Below are positions 17,844 through 26,850 of a stretch of DNA of 64,000 nucleotides, in pieces (the first letter of the stretch is position 1; each line of letters opens with the position of its first letter). Source of the DNA: Clostridia bacterium (GTDB lineage: Bacteria > Bacillota > Clostridia > Christensenellales > UBA1242); the NCBI GenBank assembly GCA_016297915.1, contig JAEDFU010000005.1:11162-75161 (forward strand), read 5' to 3'. The notes below the pieces were generated by a model, which saw only the letters and a program-made list of their open reading frames with translations, was not told the DNA's origin and did no database searches. A program made the position numbers and the translations under genes.

Positions 17844-19094
17844 ATGGGGAGATTTATTTTGCACAGCGACTTAAATAACTTTTATGCAAGCGTTGAGAGT
17901 CTGTATAACCCAAGTATTCGAAACAAGGCTATAGTCGTAGTTGGTGATGAGGAAAAGAGGCATGGTATTGTGCTTGCCAAAAATTACATTGCCAAAGGGT
18001 ATAACATCAAGACTGGAGATACGGTGTGGGAGGCTAGACAAAAATGCTGTGGAGAGCTTGTTTGTGTGCCTGCTAGGTTTGAATTATACTTGTATATAAG
18101 TAGGCTCGTTAAGGATATATATAGGGAATATTCAGATAGAGTCGAAAGTTTTGGAATTGACGAGGCGTGGATAGATATCTCACATCTAGCCCAGTCTTAT
18201 GCTGATGCCGAAAAGATTGCAAATAATATCCGAAGCCGAATAATTGCCGAGATTGGTCTTACTGTTAGTATTGGCGTGAGTTACAACAAGGTTTTTGCAA
18301 AACTCGGGAGCGATATCAAAAAGCCAAATGCTGTCACCACCATAACACAAGATAACTACAAGACCCTTGTGTGGGGGCTTCCGTGTGAGGATTTGCTTTA
18401 TGTAGGTAGGGCGACAAAAAAGAAGTTTGAAAAAGCAGGTATCAAGACAATTGGAGACTTGGCAAATACAAATGTCAAGTATCTCAAACTTACTCTTGGC
18501 AAAATGGGACTGGTCTTGCATGACTTTGCTTGTGGGCTAGATAGTAGTGAGGTTACATCAATTCATCAGTCCGAAAAAATCAAATCCTTTGGCAATAGTA
18601 CAACCTGTCCGATAGACTTAAGTTGTAATGAGCAGGTCAAGAGTGTTATTTACTTGCTCGCAGAGAGTGTTGCTGAGAGAATGAAAAAAAAGGACGCATA
18701 CGCAAGTTGTGTGGCCTTGTGGGTTAAGGATACAAATCTTAAGTCTTTTGAGAGGCAAATTTCACTTGCAAGCCCTACAAATGTGTCTGAGGACATCGCC
18801 AAGAATGCTTACAAATTGTTTGTGGAGAATTACGATTGGAATCTTGATGTTAGGGCTCTTGGAGTTAGGGTGACAAACTTGTGCGACGGCAAAATCCAGT
18901 ATGATATCTTTAGCACTGGGGAAAACTTAGAGAAAATGCAAAAATTGGAATGTACAATCGAAAGTCTAAGGTCGAGATTTGGGTATAATATAATTAGACG
19001 AGCAAATATTATGGAAAACGAAAAATTGGCAACTCTAAATCCAACAACTGAGACTCATATTATACATCCAGTGGGATTTTTTAGACCAGTTTAA
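17844..19094 (+). CDS. dinB: DNA polymerase IV (Y family)
   Basis: A 416-residue Y-family translesion polymerase. It begins FILHSDLNNFYASVESL with the first catalytic Asp, then VKDIYREYSDRVESFGIDEAWIDIS, where SFGIDEA carries the second acidic pair. GLTVSIGVSYNKVFAKLGSDIKKP is typical of the palm/fingers, and a little-finger domain completes it. I start at the ATG at 17844, which has GTGGGAGA upstream; an ATG 45 bases earlier overlaps the LexA site and adds unrelated residues. The C-terminus lacks a clear QLSLF-type clamp motif. A small gene follows closely, as is common for this family. Confidence 0.93.
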   Translation: MGRFILHSDLNNFYASVESLYNPSIRNKAIVVVGDEEKRHGIVLAKNYIAKGYNIKTGDTVWEARQKCCGELVCVPARFELYLYISRLVKDIYREYSDRVESFGIDEAWIDISHLAQSYADAEKIANNIRSRIIAEIGLTVSIGVSYNKVFAKLGSDIKKPNAVTTITQDNYKTLVWGLPCEDLLYVGRATKKKFEKAGIKTIGDLANTNVKYLKLTLGKMGLVLHDFACGLDSSEVTSIHQSEKIKSFGNSTTCPIDLSCNEQVKSVIYLLAESVAERMKKKDAYASCVALWVKDTNLKSFERQISLASPTNVSEDIAKNAYKLFVENYDWNLDVRALGVRVTNLCDGKIQYDIFSTGENLEKMQKLECTIESLRSRFGYNIIRRANIMENEKLATLNPTTETHIIHPVGFFRPV

Positions 19095-19115
19095 TTGGGG
19101 GAATGGTGGTTTTTT

Positions 19116-19343
19116 ATGAAAAAGTATGTCAAAGTTACTGTTGAAGTGAATGAAAATGGCGACAAAAAGCCTCTTTCTATTGATTTTGACGGCAAAATAT
19201 ATAATATAGATAGAGTTATAGATAGCAAGCCTGCAGTGTCAATGAAAGTTGGTGGAGTGGGCATCAGATACACTATCCGCATTAATGGGATTGAGACCTA
19301 TCTATACAGTGAGCGAAACAAATGGTTCGTGGAAGAGAAGTAA
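19116..19343 (+). CDS. Small protein downstream of dinB
   Basis: A 75-residue protein beginning at the ATG at 19116 (GGTGG upstream), 21 bases after dinB; an in-frame TTG at 19095 is less likely. The sequence is a compact beta pattern: PLSIDFDGKIYNIDRV, then KVGGVGIRYTIRINGIETYLYSE, ending NKWFVEE. This pattern recalls the small DUF6504-like proteins encoded beside translesion polymerases in other bacteria, but the match is by eye. It would be SOS-induced with dinB. Confidence 0.7.
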   Translation: MKKYVKVTVEVNENGDKKPLSIDFDGKIYNIDRVIDSKPAVSMKVGGVGIRYTIRINGIETYLYSERNKWFVEEK

Positions 19344-19369
19344 AAAGCATCCTTAATGGATGCTTTTTT
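19343..19369 (+). terminator. Terminator after the dinB operon
   Basis: AAAAGCATCC (19343-19352) pairs with GGATGCTTTT (19358-19367), followed by further T's. Confidence 0.85.
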
Positions 19370-21151
19370 TTACTCCGCTTCGTCGGTTGGAATAAGCGAT
19401 TGCTCTTTCTTTTGTTTATGATAAAGATTACGATATTGTTGGTTCTTTTTCATAAGCTCTTTGTGTGTTCCAAATGCTACAATTTTGCCTTTTTTGATAA
19501 AGTATATTGTATCGCAATCCTCAATTGTGCTAAGTCTATGTGCAATTGTGATAATTGTATGATCTTTTTTGAGGATGTCCACATTGTCCATAACCTTTTC
19601 TTGACTAATATTATCTAGAGCACTTGTTGCCTCGTCAAAGATTAGGATTTTGCTATTTTTAAGTAGTGCTCTGGCTATGCAAATTCGTTGTTTTTGTCCT
19701 CCGCTTAGCCTCGTTCCGCCTTCGCCCAAATAACTATCTAGTTTGAGGGGAAGTTCTTTGACAAAATCGTCGGCATTGGCGAGTTTTAGTGCGTGATAAA
19801 TTTCTCTATCTGTTACATCAGGTTTGACCATTTGCATGTTTTCTCTTATTGTCATATTAAATACATAAGGGAATTGATTAATCATACTAACATTTTTGCC
19901 AAAGGATTGGTCAAGGGTTAGACTGTCCACGCCGTCAAAATAAATTATTCCAGCTGTTGGATCGTATAGTTTGCAAATCAGCCCTACAATAGTTGATTTG
20001 CCACATCCGCTTTCACCTACAAATGCGACATGTGAATTTGGAACTATGCGAAAAGATACATTATCTAAAATTGTCTCTCCTCTCACATACGAAAAAGTTA
20101 CATTTTTAAATTCGATATTGCCCGCAAAGTTTTCAATTTTTGTTAGACCAAACTTGTCATGAGAGTACATTTTTTCGTCCATAAGTTCAAATACTCTGTG
20201 TGCATTAACTTCCATTTCCTTAAAGTGGTTTTGCAAATCTCCAAGTTGAACGGCAAAATCTATAACATTGTTTTTGTAAACATATATAGTGTAAAAAATT
20301 GCAAGGTCTAGTTGACTAATTTTGATTAAGTAAATACAAATTCCGATAAAGGACAAATTGCATAGTGCACTTACAAAATTGGCCAAAGCGCAAAGTCCAT
20401 ATCCGACATACCATTCCTTGGTGTCTCTCTTCATATACTCAGTCTGCATAGAATTGACTCTTGAAAGCACTGAGGACGATAGTCCCAGAGTTTTGATATC
20501 CTTAATGCCTCTTACACTTTCTCCAATGAGTGAGTTAATCTTTTCGCCTTGACTCAAAACCTTTGGCTTGAGTTTGGCAAAATAGTGGATACGGATTTGA
20601 TACACAAAATATCTAGTCAAGATAAATAGTATCAAAAAAAGTCCAATCCAAATATTTGTTATAGTTACATATACAATAAATCCAATCTTGCTAATAAACG
20701 AAACAACAGTCTCGCTAATCTGCTTAAAAGATGTTGCAAGGGAGTCAAGGTCGGTTGTAAGTCTTGTAACAAATAGTCCATTGCCAAGATTTTCGTATTC
20801 GCCAATATTTATGTTAAATGAATTTTTCAAAACATCAAGCTTAACATCTCGTTTGACATAATTTTCTAGTTTTTTGAAAAACGGAACTCTTGACATTCCA
20901 AGTAGTATTTGGATAACCTCCAATCCAAAAAATACAAGAGCAAATTTCCAAGCGAGTGGAAAGTTTGTGTCAGCTGTCATGCTGGCAATGACTTTGCCAA
21001 GAACCATTGGCGAAAAAAAACTAATAACTGCACTCAGTACGAGCAGTAACCAAAACATAAAGCACAAAAATCTGTAATTCTGAAAATATCTTAAATACTT
21101 TTTGAGATTTTTGAAACCTTTTAACTTTTGTTTTTCCTCTAATTCTACCAT
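19370..21151 (-). CDS. ABC exporter, fused permease and ATPase
   Basis: A 593-residue half-transporter. Six membrane helices occupy ~residues 28-310. The nucleotide-binding domain has Walker A GESGCGKST, signature LSGGQKQR, Walker B ILIFDEATSALD and switch histidine in TIAHRLST. Such proteins dimerise and export lipids, peptides or drugs; no substrate can be assigned. It is encoded alone, convergent with the dinB operon. The only upstream neighbour on the same strand is the M1 peptidase gene, beyond a strong terminator. Confidence 0.92.
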   Translation of the reverse strand: MVELEEKQKLKGFKNLKKYLRYFQNYRFLCFMFWLLLVLSAVISFFSPMVLGKVIASMTADTNFPLAWKFALVFFGLEVIQILLGMSRVPFFKKLENYVKRDVKLDVLKNSFNINIGEYENLGNGLFVTRLTTDLDSLATSFKQISETVVSFISKIGFIVYVTITNIWIGLFLILFILTRYFVYQIRIHYFAKLKPKVLSQGEKINSLIGESVRGIKDIKTLGLSSSVLSRVNSMQTEYMKRDTKEWYVGYGLCALANFVSALCNLSFIGICIYLIKISQLDLAIFYTIYVYKNNVIDFAVQLGDLQNHFKEMEVNAHRVFELMDEKMYSHDKFGLTKIENFAGNIEFKNVTFSYVRGETILDNVSFRIVPNSHVAFVGESGCGKSTIVGLICKLYDPTAGIIYFDGVDSLTLDQSFGKNVSMINQFPYVFNMTIRENMQMVKPDVTDREIYHALKLANADDFVKELPLKLDSYLGEGGTRLSGGQKQRICIARALLKNSKILIFDEATSALDNISQEKVMDNVDILKKDHTIITIAHRLSTIEDCDTIYFIKKGKIVAFGTHKELMKKNQQYRNLYHKQKKEQSLIPTDEAE

Positions 21152-21243
21152 ACTTATATTTTACTTAATAGAATTAACTTTGGCAAGCAAAAAAATATTT
21201 TTAATTTATGCATAATAATTTTGTTTGTGCACACAATAAAAAT

Positions 21244-21303
21244 AAGATAAGGATATAACCTTATCTTCTAGCGAGACTAGTGGCAAGGAGTTTTATCCTT
21301 GCC
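21244..21303 (-). terminator. Double-hairpin terminator after the M1 peptidase gene
   Basis: Read on the minus strand, GGCAAGGA/TCCTTGCC (21282-21303) is followed by AAGATAAGG/CCTTATCTT (21244-21267) and a T-rich tract. Two stems in series separate the peptidase gene from the ABC exporter gene. Confidence 0.8.
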
Positions 21304-21313
21304 TTTTCTCGTT

Positions 21314-22798
21314 TTACTTAATTTCAACAATCTTGACTTTGCCATTAATCCACGATTCGAATACTGGTCTTAGGTTGCATTTTGCCCCTTTGCAAAATGC
21401 TTCAATCAGACTATCTGGGGTAGCAATTTTGAATTTGTTATCTTCAAAGTATGTTTGCAAACACTTGATAAATTTGTCTTTGCCAAGAACATCTTTGATG
21501 CTATCAAACATAAGCATACCCTTGACATAAGCTATGTATACATATTCGCTTTCGTTATTGTACTCGTTAAGCTTGCGGTTCATTGATGTATCAACGCTGT
21601 TAAAGACTTTGGTGTAAACATCTACAAATGTTACATAACTATTGGTTGTGTTTTTGATAAGTTCCTTGGTGTTGACATTGTAACTAGGGTTTTCGTTATA
21701 AAAAAGTATTGTTGAATATTCAGTAAGCCCCTCGTCAAGCCAGCCATAATTAAACTCATTGTTTCCTATAATTCCGTACCACCATTGGTGTGCAATCTCG
21801 TGAACAATTACATTGATATAATCACTCTGAACATCAACCATGTCAGATATGAGAACCAAGTTTGGATACTCCATTCCGCCATGTACAAAGTCAGACTCAA
21901 CTACGCTCAGTGTGCTATAAGGATACTTGCCAAATAGCTTGTTAAATGTGTTTACGGAGTCAACTGATGCCCTAATAGCTTCGTTAGGATATTGGTTGTT
22001 ATAATAGTAGTAATTGACAGTAGTATCTCCAACTTTGTCACTAACTACATTGAATTTGTCAGAAAGTACCATTGCAAAATCTCTTACAGTCAATGCCTTG
22101 ATATTATAATTTGTAGTATCATCGCTTACTTGTTTGTCTGTAATACTTCCGGTAGTTGCAAGTACCAAGTTGCTTGGGACATTTAGATTTACATTGTAAT
22201 TGGCAACCTCAGAATAAAATGGATCGCCATTGTAGTGATAACTATCAATGACAAAATTTCCATTTTCGTACATGCATGCTATAGGGTAAAAGTTTGCGAT
22301 ATTGATTGTGTCATCTCCGTATCCAAATCTGTGATTTATATTAGGAATGGTGACTGTGTATTCAAAGTAGATATCTATATCATTTCCGGGCTCTAGAGTC
22401 TTATTTAATTTTACATTGGCAATGTCCTCATCGTTTCCAGTAATCTCGATATCTATTGGATTTCCATTGACGCTAATTTTGGAAATCTTTAAGTCACCAT
22501 AGGAAGAGCCATAACTATAACATTTTTTGTAGTTCAACGAACTTACGACACTGGACTTTGCTCCAAGTCTAAAGCTTTGAGGATACAAGTGAAACATAAC
22601 ATTTTCCAGTGTTGTATCTGTTCTATTTTTGTAGTTTACAGTTTGTTTGCAAGACAGGGTGTGATCCTCGTTGTAAGTTACATCAATTGTGTAGGTGGAT
22701 AGATTTTTTGAGTAACTAGTAACTTCGTCTTTGTTACATCCAGTTGCCAAAAAAATAAGTGGCAACAAAAGTAAAAATAAATATTTTTTGAATTTCAT
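21314..22798 (-). CDS. Lipoprotein M1-family metallopeptidase
   Basis: A 494-residue M1 (aminopeptidase N/LTA4 hydrolase-type) zinc peptidase. The N-terminus is a lipoprotein signal with lipobox LATGC, lipidated Cys at 21. The beta-rich N-domain spans ~30-240. The catalytic domain has GGMEYP (307-312, the GxMEN-type substrate loop), HEIAH at 333-337 and WLDEGLTEY with the third zinc ligand Glu356. It should trim peptides on the outer face of the membrane. It lacks the long C-terminal helical domain of full aminopeptidase N. It is monocistronic and diverges from the radical SAM gene. Confidence 0.9.
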   Translation of the reverse strand: MKFKKYLFLLLLPLIFLATGCNKDEVTSYSKNLSTYTIDVTYNEDHTLSCKQTVNYKNRTDTTLENVMFHLYPQSFRLGAKSSVVSSLNYKKCYSYGSSYGDLKISKISVNGNPIDIEITGNDEDIANVKLNKTLEPGNDIDIYFEYTVTIPNINHRFGYGDDTINIANFYPIACMYENGNFVIDSYHYNGDPFYSEVANYNVNLNVPSNLVLATTGSITDKQVSDDTTNYNIKALTVRDFAMVLSDKFNVVSDKVGDTTVNYYYYNNQYPNEAIRASVDSVNTFNKLFGKYPYSTLSVVESDFVHGGMEYPNLVLISDMVDVQSDYINVIVHEIAHQWWYGIIGNNEFNYGWLDEGLTEYSTILFYNENPSYNVNTKELIKNTTNSYVTFVDVYTKVFNSVDTSMNRKLNEYNNESEYVYIAYVKGMLMFDSIKDVLGKDKFIKCLQTYFEDNKFKIATPDSLIEAFCKGAKCNLRPVFESWINGKVKIVEIK

Positions 22799-23003
22799 AA
22801 TTTCTCCTCTGAAATTTTTTGAATGTTGGATTTTTCTAAAACATGTATATTACTGCAAATCCAAAATTATGCTAAACTCCAAATTCAATTGAGCAAACAC
22901 CAAAAAATATTTAACAAATAAGTTAATTTTGTGTAATAATATTTATGATTATTCAAATAATTTGCTCTGTACTGATTTTTTTAGCTTTGAATAAATTTAA
23001 CTC

Positions 23004-23924
23004 ATGGAAAGATATAATCACTTAAATAAATATTTAATAGAAAAATTTGGCTCTCGTACACTTAAGATTTGTGTTGACGGTGGATTTTCTTGCCCTAATA
23101 GAGATGGCGTTAAGTCAACCTTCGGATGCATCTTTTGTGGTGGTGGCGCAGGCGAAAACATTGTCGGCAAAAAGTCTGATGTGACAGCTTCGATTAAGAG
23201 TCAAGTTACACAATTTTTGTCAAGCTATAGAGGTCTTAGGGCGGACAAATTTATTGTGTACTTTCAATCCTTTAGTGGAACTTATGCTAATGTGGACACT
23301 CTCAAAGTTCGTTACGATACAGCACTCGCCTCAAGCGACAAGATAGTTGGACTGCAAGTTGCAACGAGACCCGACCTTGTAAGCCTAGAGGTTGTCGATT
23401 TGCTTGCCTCATACAAAGACAAATATTATGTGTGTGTCGAACTTGGTTTGCAAACTAAGAGCGATGATATAGGCTCGGACATCAATAGATGCTACACAAG
23501 TAGTGAATTTGAAAATGCGTGCAAGCTCCTTAAGTCCAAAGGCATAGATGTCGTGGCACACCTAATGGTTGGACTTCCAAATCAGGATTTGACTGAGGTT
23601 TTGAATACTGTGGATTTTTTGAATAGGTGTGGAATAAATGGTCTAAAAATTCACAACACTTATGTGCAAACAAATACTGTGCTTGCGGATAGATATCTAA
23701 GTGGTGAGTATGTTCCAATCACTCAGGAGTATTATGTTGACGCTGTATGTAGAATTTTAGGCAGACTAAACAGTGATATAATTATTCACAGAATAACTGC
23801 CGACCCGCCCAAAGGTGAGTGCTTGGCTCCGATGTGGTGTACGCACAAAAAATTAGTGCTCAATGCTATCAACAAAAAATTAGATGAAATGCAAATATCT
23901 CAAGGCTGTGATTTGCAAGATTAA
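23004..23924 (+). CDS. TIGR01212-type radical SAM protein (YtqA-like)
   Basis: A 306-residue radical SAM protein. Near the N-terminus CPNRDGVKSTFGCIFCGGG provides the three cluster cysteines in the extended spacing of the YtqA/YhcC (TIGR01212) group. YFQSFSGTYANVDTL, TRPDLV and HLMVGLPNQDLTEV are further group motifs. The reaction is not firmly established for this group. There is no convincing Shine-Dalgarno before the ATG. A 47-base gap separates it from ldh. Confidence 0.88.
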   Translation: MERYNHLNKYLIEKFGSRTLKICVDGGFSCPNRDGVKSTFGCIFCGGGAGENIVGKKSDVTASIKSQVTQFLSSYRGLRADKFIVYFQSFSGTYANVDTLKVRYDTALASSDKIVGLQVATRPDLVSLEVVDLLASYKDKYYVCVELGLQTKSDDIGSDINRCYTSSEFENACKLLKSKGIDVVAHLMVGLPNQDLTEVLNTVDFLNRCGINGLKIHNTYVQTNTVLADRYLSGEYVPITQEYYVDAVCRILGRLNSDIIIHRITADPPKGECLAPMWCTHKKLVLNAINKKLDEMQISQGCDLQD

Positions 23925-23971
23925 AATCGCTCTAGCCTTGATTGAATTTAAAAAAAATTTAGGAGAAAAAG

Positions 23972-24874
23972 ATGAAAAAAATTGTAATAGTAGGATGTGG
24001 AAATGTTGGAATGAGTTATGCATACGCCATGGTTATAAATGGTGTTGCTATAGACGAACTTGTCCTTATAGATATCAACAAAGAAAAGGCAGATGGCGAG
24101 GCGTGCGATTTGAGCCATGCAATGTCTTATGCACCTAAGAACTTCAAAATTTATGCTGGAGATTATAGTGACTGCGAAGATGCGACTATAGTTTGTATTT
24201 GCGCTGGCAGAAATCAAAATGTCGGAGAGAGTAGAACTGATTTAATCAACAAAAACAAAGTCGTGTTTGAAGATATCATAGGACAAATTAACAAAACAGG
24301 ATTCAATGGAATTTATCTTGTTGCAACCAATCCTCTTGATGTTATGACAGATATAACTTTTAGGCTATCTCAGTTTCCTTCAAATAGAGTTATCGGTAGT
24401 GGGACTACGCTTGATTCTGCTAGACTTAGATATTTGGTTGGACAAAAAATTGGCATTAGCCCTAAGAGTATCCATGGATATGTTATTGGTGAACATGGTG
24501 ATAGCGAGTTTATCCCTTGGAACAATGTAATGATAGGTTTGGATAGAGCAGACAAATTTTTGACCAAGGAGCAAATGGAGGAGATTTCAAACGAAGTTTG
24601 CAATAGTGCCTATGAGATAATAGCCAAAAAAGGCAATACAAGTTACGGCATAGGGATGTCTCTTCTCAAGATTACAAATGCAATTCTCGACAATCAAAAC
24701 ACAATTGTATCTGTGTCGGCTTACAACAAACTGCACGATTGTTATTTTTCCATTCCTTCGATAGTAAACAAAAATGGCGTCGAAAAAACGCTATATATTA
24801 CTCTTACTCCAGATGATGAAAATCGACTAGAAAATTCTATAACCAAAATCAAGAGCGACAAATCCAAATTGTAA
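23972..24874 (+). CDS. ldh: L-lactate dehydrogenase
   Basis: A 300-residue NAD-dependent LDH/MDH-family enzyme. The Rossmann motif is VGCGNVGMSYAYAM, with LIDINKEKADGEACDLSH. The substrate loop reads AGRNQNVGESRTDL, with Gln at the position that is Arg in malate dehydrogenases, so lactate/pyruvate is favoured. NPLDVMT, GSGTTLDSARLR and the active histidine in GYVIGEHGDSEF are present. It implies fermentative lactate formation. The stop codon lies inside the first unit of a tandem palindromic repeat. Confidence 0.92.
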   Translation: MKKIVIVGCGNVGMSYAYAMVINGVAIDELVLIDINKEKADGEACDLSHAMSYAPKNFKIYAGDYSDCEDATIVCICAGRNQNVGESRTDLINKNKVVFEDIIGQINKTGFNGIYLVATNPLDVMTDITFRLSQFPSNRVIGSGTTLDSARLRYLVGQKIGISPKSIHGYVIGEHGDSEFIPWNNVMIGLDRADKFLTKEQMEEISNEVCNSAYEIIAKKGNTSYGIGMSLLKITNAILDNQNTIVSVSAYNKLHDCYFSIPSIVNKNGVEKTLYITLTPDDENRLENSITKIKSDKSKL

Positions 24875-24944
24875 TTTGGTCAAATCCAAATTGTGATTTG
24901 GTCAATTCCAAATTGTGATTTGGTCAATTCCAAATTATCTTTGG
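24864..24944. repeat. Tandem 22-bp palindromic repeat
   Basis: Units begin at 24864, 24886, 24908 and 24930, an exact 22-bp period. Each full unit contains CCAAATT-GT-(A/G)ATTTGG, an inverted repeat, then a TCAA(A/T)T spacer. The fourth unit is degenerate. The first supplies the last two ldh codons and its TAA. No T-run follows the stems. The array looks like local tandem duplication of the gene end; the tandem hairpins may affect the ldh transcript 3' end or bind a protein. Confidence 0.85.
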
Positions 24945-25068
24945 ACAACTGCAAACAATAATTATCCCCAAACTTTAGTTTTGTTTTGCAAAATTACTTT
25001 TCGGATTGACCGTCTTTTTAAGAAGATAAATTAAAAATAAATATCTTAATTTTAATTAAATTCACCCA

Positions 25069-25093
25069 AATACAGCCTCATCGCTGTATTTTT
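25069..25093 (+). terminator. Terminator between ldh and murB
   Basis: AATACAGC (25069-25076) pairs with GCTGTATT (25083-25090), followed by TTTG. Together with the repeat it fills the 317-bp gap before murB; the remaining sequence is AT-rich and contains no gene that I can see. Confidence 0.7.
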
Positions 25094-25191
25094 GTTACAA
25101 AAATGTAGGTGCTTTTCATATATGTATATATAAATATTTATTTAATATATCTAGATAAATGATTGAAAAAAAATAAGTTTTGGGGTAAAAT

Positions 25192-26106
25192 ATGAAAGTA
25201 CAAAGTGTAAGTTTTGGTGTTTTGAAAAAAATAAATAAAGCAGGTCAAACTTACAAAGACTTTGACCTAAAATCCAAGACCACAATTTCTATTGGTGGCA
25301 GGGCAAAATATTTTGTTCAAATCTGCAAATTAGAGGACTTTTTGAAAGTCATGCTATATTTAAGAGAAACAAAGACCAAATTTTTTGTGCTTGGAGGGGG
25401 CAGTAATATTGTTTTTTCTTCCAATGGCTATAGTGGGGTTGTGATTTCTCTTGAGGGTGATTTGGCTCTAATTGAACAAAATTTTGATAATATCGAAATG
25501 GGTGCAGGGGTAAGACTATCTTGGGCAATTAGATATTGCATGCAAAATTCACTTGGCGGATTTGAGGGGGCAGTAGGAGTTCCGGCATCAATTGGCGGAG
25601 CAACTTACATGAATATGAGTTGCTTTGACTTTGAAATGTCCAAGATTATAAGATATGTAGTGGCTTTTGATTTGACAAAGTTCAAAATAACATATCTTAC
25701 CCATGATGATTGTAAATTTGGCTATAGAGCAAGTATTTTCCAAAACAAAAACTACATAATTTTGAGAGTTGGCTTTGAACTTAAACATATGGAAAATGCG
25801 GATTTGAGACAAAAACTCATAGCCACTCTTCAAAAAAGACTGGACTTACAGCCAAAAGGTCATAGTGCAGGATGTGTGTTCAAAAAAATTTCTGGCTTGC
25901 AAGTGTCCAAAATGCTCGATGAAATAGGTGTCAAAGGCATGTCTATAAAGGATGCTATTGTGTCCGAAAAACACGCAAATTTTGTAATAAACCAAGCAAA
26001 CGCAACATCACAAGATGTGCATAATTTAGTAGATGCAATTTCGCAAAAGTTTGAGTCAGTTTATGGCATAAAACTTGAATGTGAAATAGAATTTATAGGA
26101 GAATAA
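25192..26106 (+). CDS. murB: UDP-N-acetylenolpyruvoylglucosamine reductase
   Basis: A 304-residue FAD-dependent MurB that reduces UDP-GlcNAc-enolpyruvate to UDP-MurNAc in peptidoglycan synthesis. FAD-binding motifs SIGGRAKYF, VLGGGSNIVFSS and GAVGVPASIGGATYMNMS are clear. The proton donor is usually Ser in GSxFK; here it is HSAGCVFKK, with cysteine at that place, a substitution that could still act as acid. GGGG lies before the ATG. It heads a murB-PHP-whiA-dnaE-pfkA run; rapZ and yvcK, often between PHP and whiA in clostridia, are absent. Confidence 0.94.
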   Translation: MKVQSVSFGVLKKINKAGQTYKDFDLKSKTTISIGGRAKYFVQICKLEDFLKVMLYLRETKTKFFVLGGGSNIVFSSNGYSGVVISLEGDLALIEQNFDNIEMGAGVRLSWAIRYCMQNSLGGFEGAVGVPASIGGATYMNMSCFDFEMSKIIRYVVAFDLTKFKITYLTHDDCKFGYRASIFQNKNYIILRVGFELKHMENADLRQKLIATLQKRLDLQPKGHSAGCVFKKISGLQVSKMLDEIGVKGMSIKDAIVSEKHANFVINQANATSQDVHNLVDAISQKFESVYGIKLECEIEFIGE

Positions 26107-26109
26107 TGA

Positions 26110-26841
26110 ATGAAACTTACAGGAGATTTTCATACTCATACAACTTATACTCATGGGACAAGCACTATCGAAGAGAATGTCCGTCAAGCCGAAAATTTGG
26201 GTCTTGAATATTTAGCTATAACCGAACACTCGTATAATTCTATTTATCACATCAAACACGGCGACCTAGACAAAATGAGACAAGATATTGCTGATATCAA
26301 AGATAAGTACCAAGTCAAAGTATTGCTTGGAATTGAGGCAAATCTCATATCTAGCAAGGGAGATATAGACATAAGTGACGAGGAACTAAAATCTTTGGAT
26401 TTGGTTGTACTTGGATTTCACAAAATGACCAAGGTTAAACCTTGTGAATGGTTTGGGTTTGTTCTTCCAAATATTTTGAGAAAAAAACCTACAAAAAAGC
26501 AAATTGAGAGAAATACAAATGCTTATTTGCAAGCAATTGAGAAACATAGAATAAGCATTATTGCACATTTAAACTACGCAGGTTGTTATGTCGATTGTGG
26601 CAAGATTGCAAGCGTATGTGCAAAAAAAGGCATATATATTGAACTTAATGGCAAGCGAATAAATTTTAGCCGTCAAGATTTTGAGGCAATGCTCAAAACT
26701 GATGTAAAATTTATTATAGATAGCGACGCTCATGATGTGGATAGTGTCGGCAAAAATCACAGAGCTTTTAATCTAATAGAAAAATACAAAATCCCACTAG
26801 ACAGAATAGCAAATTTGGATAGTGTTCCAAAATTTAATTAG
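26110..26841 (+). CDS. PHP-domain phosphoesterase
   Basis: A 243-residue PHP (polymerase and histidinol phosphatase) protein. The metal-binding motifs are DFHTHTTYTHG at the start, ITEHS (~40), a GIEANL segment with the conserved Glu, and SDAHDV near residue 202. It is probably a phosphatase related to YcdX; substrate unknown. It lies three bases after murB, with GGAG in the murB end serving as ribosome site. PHP genes at this position between murB and whiA are common in clostridia. Confidence 0.88.
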   Translation: MKLTGDFHTHTTYTHGTSTIEENVRQAENLGLEYLAITEHSYNSIYHIKHGDLDKMRQDIADIKDKYQVKVLLGIEANLISSKGDIDISDEELKSLDLVVLGFHKMTKVKPCEWFGFVLPNILRKKPTKKQIERNTNAYLQAIEKHRISIIAHLNYAGCYVDCGKIASVCAKKGIYIELNGKRINFSRQDFEAMLKTDVKFIIDSDAHDVDSVGKNHRAFNLIEKYKIPLDRIANLDSVPKFN

Positions 26842-26850
26842 GAGATACGA

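Noticed and set aside
24864..24944. CRISPR-like array
   Set aside because: The period is 22 bp with no unique spacers of CRISPR length and no cas genes; it is a simple tandem palindrome.
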